NCBI GenBank assembly: GCA_046313675.1
Contig: JBKBXU010000184.1
Span: forward strand, 1 to 8,969
Origin: JBKBXU01 sp046313675
Lineage (GTDB): Bacteria > Bacteroidota > Bacteroidia > Cytophagales > Cytophagaceae
Length of the DNA stretch: 8,969 bases
Direction of reading: 5' to 3'
Position 1 is the first letter of the stretch. Each line of letters opens with the position of its first letter. This document shows positions 1 through 5,123 of the stretch, in pieces. Both the position numbers and the translations under genes were made by a program. A model generated the notes under the pieces. The model made no database searches, was not told the DNA's origin, and was given only the letters and a program-made list of their open reading frames with translations.

Positions 1-1
1 A

Positions 2-310
2 TTTACCACAGTAGCCTCCTTTGAGGCCGTGGGAGCCATATTGGTTGTAGCCTTTCTGGTAGCCCCTCCTGCTACCGCATACATTCTTACCGGCAAGTTT
101 AAAAATATGTTGATGCTAACCGTGCTTTTCGGTATTATTGCATCCGCCGGAGGGTACTGGCTGGCCACGGCCATCAATGGATCCATCGCCGGTGCCATGT
201 CTGCCGTAGCAGGACTCGAATTCTTATGCGCCCTGATATTCTCATTGGCACTAAAAAAATACCGGGCAAGTGGAAAATGGATGGACATGATTCAGGAAAA
301 GATTGCTTAA
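2..310 (+). CDS. Metal-ion ABC transporter permease, ABC-3 family (3' end only)
   Basis: This is the C-terminal 102 residues of an inner-membrane permease of the ABC-3 family (ZnuB/MntB/TroC type), which moves zinc, manganese or iron across the membrane with an ATPase and a binding protein. The frame is open to the left edge, so the start lies outside the window; the internal GTG at 29 is not a true start. The visible part opens with a family-typical stretch (TVASFEAVGAILVVAFLVAP, then PATAY) and has three hydrophobic segments, about residues 8-30, 36-55 and 60-80, followed by a short charged tail (KKYRASGKWMDMIQEKIA). Full family members have about 260-400 residues. The metal cannot be told from this fragment. 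The next gene starts 69 nt downstream on the same strand. Family assignment is confident; substrate is not. Confidence 0.85.
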   Translation, partial: FTTVASFEAVGAILVVAFLVAPPATAYILTGKFKNMLMLTVLFGIIASAGGYWLATAINGSIAGAMSAVAGLEFLCALIFSLALKKYRASGKWMDMIQEKIA

Positions 311-379
311 CATTTTTTCTGAACCAAAAGCCCGCTTAAAGAATTTACTAAAAATCAGCATTTGCCAAATAAAAGAGCA

Positions 380-904
380 ATGAAAAAGAAACTAGCATAT
401 CCCCTCCTATTTACCTTGCTTATAGCATTGATGATGTCAGCAGGATGCAAAAGAACTAAGTCAGCTTCAGAAGCCAATGAAATTAAGTGGATGTCTTACG
501 AAGAAGCAGTTCTTGCCTCTGAAAAAAAGCCAAAAAAAATCTTTGTAGACGTTTATACCGGCTGGTGTGGATGGTGTAAAGTCATGGATAAAAACGTTTT
601 TACCAATCCGGATATCATCAAACTGGTCAACAAGCATTTCTATCCGGTAAAATTAAATGCCGAGAGCAAAAAGACCCTGATCTATAAAGGCAAAGAAATG
701 GAAGAGCGAGAGCTGGCACGTAATGAGTTCAGAGCCACAGGCTATCCTACCACCGTATACATTGACAGCAGAGGAAATCTGCTGGAATCTGTTCCGGGTT
801 ACCTGGAGGCAGACGTTCTTCAAAAGGTACTTTTATACTTCGGTGAAGATCATTACAAGACCGCCACCTGGGATCAATTTCAAAAACGATTTGTAAATCC
901 GTAA
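380..904 (+). CDS. Thioredoxin-fold lipoprotein with CGWC active site
   Basis: A 174-residue exported thioredoxin-like protein, probably a periplasmic or outer-membrane-anchored thiol-disulfide oxidoreductase. The N-terminus is a lipoprotein-type signal: MKKK, a hydrophobic stretch at residues 5-19, then SAGC with the candidate lipidated Cys23 (Ser at -3 makes the lipobox imperfect, which is tolerated in Bacteroidota). The thioredoxin core follows, with the redox pair C63-G-W-C66 inside YTGWCGWCK and the cis-proline P123 in GYPTTVYID. The spacing resembles the thioredoxin_7/DUF255-like group rather than classical TrxA. I chose the ATG at 380 over the in-frame TTG at 362 because it puts the charged signal-peptide start directly at the N-terminus. 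The stop is 5 nt before the mnmE start, so the two genes are probably cotranscribed. Fold and active site are clear; the partner protein is unknown. Confidence 0.85.
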   Translation: MKKKLAYPLLFTLLIALMMSAGCKRTKSASEANEIKWMSYEEAVLASEKKPKKIFVDVYTGWCGWCKVMDKNVFTNPDIIKLVNKHFYPVKLNAESKKTLIYKGKEMEERELARNEFRATGYPTTVYIDSRGNLLESVPGYLEADVLQKVLLYFGEDHYKTATWDQFQKRFVNP

Positions 905-909
905 TCAAC

Positions 910-2289
910 GTGAGCCATCATCAATTTTTAGGAGCAGAAGACACCATTGCCGCCGTGGCAACACCACCGGGTTCCGGGGCACTTGCCATTATTCGTCTGT
1001 CCGGTAAGGATGCCATTGAAATAGGCAATAAGCTGTTTCATGGTAAAGACCTGACAAAGCAGGAAAGCCATACCCTGCACTTTGGCACCATACGTGATGA
1101 AGGGAAAATTTTGGACGAGGTACTGATTTCAGTCTTCAGAGCTCCAAGGTCTTTTACCAGAGAAAACTCAATTGAGATCTCCTGCCATGGCTCCAACTAT
1201 ATCGTAAAGCAGATACTGCAATTGCTCGTTCGTTCCGGGGCTCGCCTGGCCCGACCGGGAGAATTTACACAGCGGGCCTTTATCAACGGCAAAATGGATT
1301 TGGCGCAGGCCGAAGCCGTAGCCGACCTCATAGCCTCCGACTCCGAGGCAGCTCACAGCGCTGCCTTAAACCAGATGCGCGGTGGCTTTTCCCTGGAAAT
1401 AAAAAAACTCCGCGAACGACTCATCCACTTTGCCTCTATGATTGAGCTGGAACTCGACTTTGCTGAAGAAGATGTGGAGTTTGCCGACAGAGAACAGCTT
1501 AAAACCCTTATCCATGACATCAAAAAAGTCATCGAAGCCCTCATATCCTCGTTCGATTTAGGCAACGTCGTCAAAAACGGTGTACCTACCGTCATAGCAG
1601 GCAAGCCCAATGCCGGAAAGTCTACCCTCCTCAATGCTTTGCTCAATGAAGAAAAAGCCATGGTATCCGATATTCCCGGCACCACCAGGGATTTTATAGA
1701 AGACGAAATGGTCATTGGCGGCATCAACTTCCGGTTTACCGACACGGCCGGTTTACGCGAAACGGTTGACAAGCTGGAAGCCATGGGCATAGAGCGCACA
1801 AGGGAGAAAATGAAGAAAGCTTCCCTGATCATCTACCTGTTTGATGTGGACCAGACTTCCGGAGAAGAACTCAAGAAAGACATTGAAGACCTGAAAGCCC
1901 TGGCCATCCCTTTTATAGCCGTAGGAAACAAAGTAGATATAAACAATAAAGCCCTGGCCAACTTCAAAGATTTCTCTGACCTTTTATATATTTCAGCAAA
2001 AGACGGCATAGGTTTAGACGAACTGCGGGAAAAAATCCTGGAGAAAGTCAATGCCGGGGACTTCAAAACCGGCAATACCCTTGTCACCAACGTCCGCCAT
2101 TACGAAAGCCTTATCAATACCCGTCAGGCCCTGCTAAAAGTCCTACACGCCATAGACGAGGGTGTCACCGGTGACTTCCTGGCCCTGGACATCCGCAACT
2201 CTCTGCACTACCTCGGTGAGATAACCGGTGAGATAACCAATGAGGATTTGCTTGATAATATCTTCAGTAAGTTTTGTATAGGGAAGTAG
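910..2289 (+). CDS. mnmE: tRNA uridine-5-carboxymethylaminomethyl(34) synthesis GTPase MnmE
   Basis: Complete 459-residue MnmE (TrmE/ThdF), the cytoplasmic GTPase that works with MnmG to place the (carboxymethyl)aminomethyl group on C5 of wobble uridine 34 in certain tRNAs. The N-terminal folate-binding domain covers about residues 8-125 (AVATPPGSGALAIIRLSG near the start). A helical domain is interrupted by the Ras-like G domain: G1 G231-KPNAGK-S238, G2 G257-TTRD, G3 D278-TAG, G4 N340-KVD, and a SAK G5 motif shortly after. The protein ends in the family-typical FCIGK with the conserved Cys456. The start is GTG at 910; no ATG lies between it and the preceding stop, and the conserved core begins about nine residues in. 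No Shine-Dalgarno sequence is visible. It probably shares a transcript with the thioredoxin-like gene. The last 18 bases (2272-2289, FCIGK plus stop) correspond to the site where SGI1-type islands insert in other bacteria, and accessory DNA follows at once. Confidence 0.98.
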   Translation: MSHHQFLGAEDTIAAVATPPGSGALAIIRLSGKDAIEIGNKLFHGKDLTKQESHTLHFGTIRDEGKILDEVLISVFRAPRSFTRENSIEISCHGSNYIVKQILQLLVRSGARLARPGEFTQRAFINGKMDLAQAEAVADLIASDSEAAHSAALNQMRGGFSLEIKKLRERLIHFASMIELELDFAEEDVEFADREQLKTLIHDIKKVIEALISSFDLGNVVKNGVPTVIAGKPNAGKSTLLNALLNEEKAMVSDIPGTTRDFIEDEMVIGGINFRFTDTAGLRETVDKLEAMGIERTREKMKKASLIIYLFDVDQTSGEELKKDIEDLKALAIPFIAVGNKVDINNKALANFKDFSDLLYISAKDGIGLDELREKILEKVNAGDFKTGNTLVTNVRHYESLINTRQALLKVLHAIDEGVTGDFLALDIRNSLHYLGEITGEITNEDLLDNIFSKFCIGK

Positions 2290-2331
2290 AATTCATTTAT
2301 TATCAATTAAATACAATCAATTTATTATATA

Positions 2332-2578
2332 GGACGCCCCTTTGCTCAACCCCTTGCGCCCACACCTGCGCAAAGCGGGCGGGGCGCTGCCCTTACCGAT
2401 ACAGCAGCTTTTAATTTTGGGGAAAAGAGGGTAAAACAGACTCTTCCCCTATCCTTAGTTATGCTTTGGTTTTAAATAAACAGGAGTTTTGGACGCCCTA
2501 AGCCGAGTCAAAGACTCTATATTGCTTTTACTATCCTTAGAACCCCTGCGTAGCAAACCATAGCGCTACCATGCTTTG
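2332..2578 (+). repeat. Three short motifs occurring twice in the same order
   Basis: GGACGCCC occurs at 2332-2339 and 2491-2498, CTATCCTTAG at 2449-2458 and 2531-2540, and ATGCTTTG at 2461-2468 and 2571-2578. The order is the same in both sets but the spacing differs (117 and 40 bases after the first motif, 12 and 40 between the start of the second and the start of the third). This suggests two diverged copies of one module with different insertions, possibly members of a dispersed genome repeat. Function is unknown. Confidence 0.5.
2354..2373 (+). repeat. GC-rich hairpin, 6-bp stem, 8-nt loop
   Basis: TTGCGC at 2354-2359 pairs perfectly with GCGCAA at 2368-2373 around the loop CCACACCT. 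Outside it, 2335-2345 (CGCCCCTTTGC) can pair with GCAAA at 2370-2374 and GGGGCG at 2381-2386 if six bases bulge out, an alternative larger fold. No T-tract follows, so it is not a standard intrinsic terminator, although it could stabilise the 3' end of the mnmE transcript. Confidence 0.45.
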
Positions 2579-2584
2579 CTACGC
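2548..2584 (+). repeat. Perfect 10-bp inverted repeat with 17-nt loop
   Basis: GCGTAGCAAA at 2548-2557 is the exact reverse complement of TTTGCTACGC at 2575-2584. The 17-nt loop (2558-2574) itself holds the palindrome TAGCGCTA. It lies in gene-free DNA. Possible explanations are a palindromic extragenic repeat, a mobile-element end, or a protein-binding dyad; the sequence alone does not decide. Confidence 0.6.
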
Positions 2585-2651
2585 AAATGTGCTGATTTAT
2601 TGCTCTTTTGCCCCTCACGACGAAATCTAATATAGGTTAAACTGTATGGCC

Positions 2652-3056
2652 TCATACATTCAATAAAAACAAATCAAAATTTTCAGGAGTGATTATATTT
2701 GTTTTCGTATCAGGATAAGCATTTACAAAAGTTCCGGAAAATTTCACCTTAGCATTTTTGTTCCATTTAAATTCATAAGCATTCAGCTTACCCTCAATTT
2801 CTTCTATGTAATCAATTTCCTGTTGTTGGGTAGTTCTCCAAAAGTACTTTTCAGCATCCATCGATCGGTATCTCAAAAACTTCATTCTCTCACTGATAAG
2901 GAAATTTTCCCACAGAGCGCCTTTGTCTTCTCTTAGCTCAAGTAATTTAAAATTGTTGATAACAGCATTGCGGATACCATTATCATAAAAATATACCTTT
3001 TCCCCTTTTTTTATCTCATTCCGGACATTTCTGCTCAAGGCAGGAAGTTTATCCAA
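2652..3056 (-). pseudogene. C-terminal remnant of an AAA_14/DUF4143 ATPase
   Basis: About 134 codons match the C-terminal DUF4143 region of the multi-copy AAA_14 ATPases that are frequent in Bacteroidota. Recognisable blocks are LSRNVRNEIKKG, VYFYDNGIRNAVINNF, GALWENFLISER, FWRTTQQQEIDYIEE and AYEFKW. The E (WENF), D (EIDYI) and ExK (EFK) positions are those of the nuclease-like fold proposed for DUF4143. Full proteins have about 380-400 residues with an N-terminal P-loop ATPase; here nothing of the ATPase half remains. Homology stops near 3050, and beyond it the frame enters low-complexity AT-rich sequence and meets a stop at 3084-3086. The only candidate start is a TTG at 3056, which I think is accidental. 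No stop or frameshift is seen inside the fragment, so the deletion may be fairly recent. I infer that it is not functional. Confidence 0.8.
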
Positions 3057-3108
3057 ATCGCAAAATATTATAATTATAATTGATTATAATCGCAAAATAT
3101 TATAATTA
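3056..3108 (+). repeat. 21-bp direct repeat, 32-bp period, at the pseudogene break
   Basis: The same 21 bases occur at 3056-3076 and at 3088-3108 (core CGCAAAATATTATAATTA), separated by 11 AT-rich bases that carry further ATTATAAT-like matter. The first copy begins at the very base where the DUF4143 remnant loses its homology. It could be a duplication made when the upstream half was lost, a pair of binding sites from the lost gene's promoter, or slippage in AT-rich DNA. Confidence 0.7.
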
Positions 3109-3263
3109 AAAAAGATCAGATTGATTGATTTACTGCTTTTACAGGCGCCCGGAGCTATTGCACCAAGTTTACATCGGGGATAGGGCAGAACACGGATTTA
3201 GCCTCCTTATTAAGTAAAGACCTTCAAAACTGTAAGGATATTCATGTATAATACTTCTCCATT

Positions 3264-3515
3264 TCACTCTTTATTCAAAAACTTGATGTAATTGCCCAAT
3301 AGGCTCCTAATCTGTTATGCCACAACAGGATTGGCGGAATGTACATGATATTTTAAATTTCTAAGGTCAAGACCTGATTCATACACCAACCATTTAACAA
3401 CCGCATAGCCATCCGGAACCACCTCCCCTTTATCGTCAAGCCCAAGATCATTATCAAAGCTAATAAACTCCGGCAATCCCTTCTGAATAATAAAAGCTTT
3501 ATAAAAAACTTTCTT
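3264..3515 (-). pseudogene. Broken cyclic-phosphate-processing receiver-like (cREC) gene
   Basis: On the - strand the frame from 3515 down reads KGLPEFISFDNDLG, then DGYAVVKWLVYESGLDLRNL, then YHVHSANPVVA, a stop (TAA at 3315-3317), and QIRSLLGNYIKFLNKE before a second stop at 3264-3266. The blocks FISFDxDLG, DGYxxxKWLV and VHSANPV match the small cREC receiver-like domain proposed to act on cyclic phosphates in nucleotide-based or RNA-repair contexts. The reading continues sensibly after the first stop (compare the family pattern NPVGAxNIxxLLNNYL), so a single nonsense change at the family's variable position explains it. The N-terminus with its LDDxR motif is missing: an in-frame TAA at 3516-3518 precedes the fragment and no remnant is found upstream in any frame. 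I infer a dead gene; the family call rests on recalled motifs. Confidence 0.65.
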
Positions 3516-3605
3516 TTAGTCTTCCTCAATTGCTTTGGGGATTATCAGGCCAAATAAGATGCGCTAAGCAATTTTACAGCGCAAATACATTACGTTCATC
3601 CTATT

Positions 3606-3613
3606 TATCTTTG
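3606..3613 (+). promoter_or_regulatory. Bacteroidota-type -7 promoter box (TATCTTTG)
   Basis: TATCTTTG fits the Bacteroidota -7 consensus TAnnTTTG exactly and lies 23 nt before the ATG at 3637, leaving room for a leader of about 17 nt. I see no convincing TTG-type -33 element at the expected distance. It is the best candidate for starting transcription of the deiminase gene and probably of the nuclease-like gene after it. Confidence 0.5.
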
Positions 3614-3636
3614 AATTAATATCAATTTTGAGAAAT

Positions 3637-4446
3637 ATGCCTGGATCTTCTGTTTATTTTTCCGATTTACTTCCTCAAAAACATTGCATCTTCTGGAACA
3701 ATCTAAAGAAGATCCTTGAAGATCTTCAGGTAGGTTACCACCTTCTCCCCCACACTAAAGACATTCGGGCGAGGGACTATATGCCGGTGCAGGTGGAGAG
3801 TCATTTAATTCAGTTTCGCTACGACCCGGATTACCTGGCAAAGGATCCAGATCTTAGGACTGATCTTGAAATGGTAACAAAAGCAATGGATATCACTACC
3901 AGAAAAAGCTCTTTGATTGTCGATGGAGGAAATGTTATCACAGGAAGCGGATATGCTTTTCTTACGGAAAAGGTATTTAAGGAAAATAAAACTATTAATT
4001 CTGACAAAATCATTAGCACCTTATCAGAACTGCTACATGTGAAGGTTATTATTCTTCCTATTTTACCTTATGACTGGACCGGACATTCAGATGGAATGGT
4101 AAGAATAACGAATGGGAAGTTGGTCATGGGTGACATAAGCAGCCAAAGTAAATCCTGGCAAAAAAGATTTAAAAAAGCAGTTGGCCTATGCCCACTGGAA
4201 AAAATTATCCTGCCATACCCTGAAATAATACACCCAAAGAAAAAGCATGACCATGCCATTGGCTGCTATACCAATTATCTTGAACTGGAGCATCTGATCA
4301 TTATGCCTTCCTTCGGTTTACCGGAAGATGAAAAAGCAATGGAAGTAATGAGAAGCATCACGGATAAAAAAGTTGTCAATCTTAATTGCACAGAGATCGC
4401 AATGGAAGGTGGTGTTTTAAATTGTATTTCGTGGGCGAAGCAATGA
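3637..4446 (+). CDS. PAD_porph / agmatine-deiminase-like guanidine-modifying enzyme
   Basis: A 269-residue member of the peptidyl-arginine/agmatine deiminase family (PAD_porph), which hydrolyses or transfers at guanidino groups through a cysteine nucleophile. Visible landmarks are RD-Y-MP with Asp47, V-D96-GGN, G-H150-SDGM with the catalytic histidine, and GGVLN-C263 carrying the catalytic cysteine close to the C-terminus. All key residues are present, so the enzyme should be active. There is no signal peptide, so it is probably cytoplasmic. It is shorter than standard AguA (about 345-370 residues). The strand before Asp47 reads DIRARD, where I remember DIWCRD or WxRD as usual, so the substrate may not be agmatine. 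No N-carbamoylputrescine amidase lies nearby. I chose ATG 3637 over the in-frame TTG at 3628 because of start-codon preference and the distance to the -7 box. Confidence 0.8.
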   Translation: MPGSSVYFSDLLPQKHCIFWNNLKKILEDLQVGYHLLPHTKDIRARDYMPVQVESHLIQFRYDPDYLAKDPDLRTDLEMVTKAMDITTRKSSLIVDGGNVITGSGYAFLTEKVFKENKTINSDKIISTLSELLHVKVIILPILPYDWTGHSDGMVRITNGKLVMGDISSQSKSWQKRFKKAVGLCPLEKIILPYPEIIHPKKKHDHAIGCYTNYLELEHLIIMPSFGLPEDEKAMEVMRSITDKKVVNLNCTEIAMEGGVLNCISWAKQ

Positions 4447-4493
4447 TAAAATTGCCAACATAGTTAGAAAAACATAAGATATTTACCTAAATT

Positions 4494-4510
4494 TTTATCA
4501 TCATGATAAA
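4494..4510 (+). promoter_or_regulatory. Operator-like dyad overlapping a start codon
   Basis: TTTATCA (4494-4500) and TGATAAA (4504-4510) are perfect inverted arms around TCA, and the ATG at 4503 lies inside. A third TGATAAA half-site sits at 4444-4450, overlapping the deiminase stop codon. This could be a binding site for a repressor or a small RNA hairpin that limits translation. In AT-rich DNA such dyads also arise by chance, so confidence is low. Confidence 0.3.
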
Positions 4511-5096
4511 TTCAAAAAATGCTCTAAGAAAAATTCCTGATTTTAATCAAAGATTCAAAAGCAAGGAAAGGGATCTGTCAATATCTTGTCAAGACTTTTG
4601 GTGTTGGGCATTCTCTGATTTATTAAATAATACCACCAGGGGTATTCTTGCAGAATTCTTAATTGCAAATGCATTAAGAATAGATCAAACCTGCAGGAAA
4701 GAATGGAATGCTTATGATTTAATTACAGAAAAAGGATTGAAAATAGAAGTCAAATCTGCCGCTTATGTTCAATCATGGGAGCAAAAGAAGGTATCTGAAA
4801 TCAAATTCAATATTGCTACAACCAAAGGCTGGGACGCTGAAACCAATACCTACTCTCCTACTTCACAAAGACAATCTGATGTGTATATCTTTGCACTCCT
4901 CAAGCATAAAGATAAAAATACAGTCAACCCATTAGATTTAGATCAGTGGCTATTTTATGTGCTTAAAACTGCAGAAATAAATAAAGTTTGTGGAGACAAA
5001 AAAAGTATTGGTATAAACTCATTACTAAAGTTAAATCCTGCTATTTGTCACTATGATGAATTAAAAAAGCAAATAGAATCACTGGAACAGGAGTGA
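4503..5096 (+). CDS. PD-(D/E)XK nuclease-like protein, conserved hypothetical
   Basis: A 197-residue soluble protein that resembles a conserved hypothetical family with a restriction-endonuclease-like core; no function is established. The candidate metal-binding set is E51 (TTRGILAEFLIANAL), D72 (EWNAYDL) and E82-x-K84 (KIEVKSAAYVQSW), in the order helix-E, D, ExK typical of PD-(D/E)XK enzymes. Further blocks are FWCWAFSDLLNN (residues 32-43), KGWDAETNTY, SDVYIFALL and LDLDQWLFYVL. I recall similar block patterns in uncharacterised proteins of many phyla, but cannot search. It starts 56 nt after the deiminase stop and probably shares its transcript. Its stop lies 27 nt from the hsdR stop in a tail-to-tail arrangement with no clear bidirectional terminator between. 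Base composition is more AT-rich than mnmE, consistent with transfer. It may belong to the defence block or simply sit beside it. Confidence 0.7.
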   Translation: MINSKNALRKIPDFNQRFKSKERDLSISCQDFWCWAFSDLLNNTTRGILAEFLIANALRIDQTCRKEWNAYDLITEKGLKIEVKSAAYVQSWEQKKVSEIKFNIATTKGWDAETNTYSPTSQRQSDVYIFALLKHKDKNTVNPLDLDQWLFYVLKTAEINKVCGDKKSIGINSLLKLNPAICHYDELKKQIESLEQE

Positions 5097-5123
5097 ATAA
5101 ATAGCTAACTTTATCATTGTCCT

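Larger units (their letters stand above)
2290..2651. other. Repeat-rich spacer downstream of mnmE, no gene
   Basis: I see no credible reading frame on either strand in these 362 bases. The first 40 bases are AT-rich; the rest alternates GC-rich and AT-rich blocks with several short hairpins, including a small one at 2505-2517 (GAGTC-AAA-GACTC), and duplicated short motifs that are listed separately. No hairpin is followed by a run of T, so I do not call a terminator for mnmE. The character is that of intergenic repeat DNA or worn mobile-element debris at the border between core and accessory genes. Confidence 0.6.
3057..3636. other. Decayed spacer between DUF4143 remnant and deiminase gene
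   Basis: These 580 bases contain no intact gene. Apart from the direct repeat at the left, the receiver-like pseudogene on the - strand (3264-3515) and the promoter box at 3606-3613, I find only short open frames. One of these, a GTG frame of about 32 codons on the - strand beginning at 3267 and overlapping the pseudogene's last stop, resembles nothing I know. A small palindromic block, CAGGCGCCCG, lies at about 3143-3152. Confidence 0.6.

Noticed and set aside
1168..2090. Three open frames on the - strand opposite mnmE
   Set aside because: They are antisense shadows of a clearly conserved gene; their translations are rich in Ser/Leu low complexity and match no family pattern.
2215..2238. 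Perfect tandem 12-mer GGTGAGATAACC in mnmE
   Set aside because: It encodes GEITGEIT, the family's normal C-terminal sequence pattern, so it reflects protein conservation rather than a special DNA repeat.
3176..3191. Weak resemblance of GGATAGGGCAG to the mnmE 3' end GTATAGGGAAG as a second att site
   Set aside because: Only about 11 of 15 bases agree, the reading context is lost and no integrase lies between; chance is the simpler explanation.
3166..3267. A 32-codon GTG frame on the - strand following the cREC remnant
   Set aside because: It is short, starts inside the pseudogene's stop, and shows no recognisable motif or good start context.
5097..5123. Bidirectional terminator between the converging nuclease-like gene and hsdR
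   Set aside because: The 27-nt gap has no stable stem followed by a T-run in either direction.
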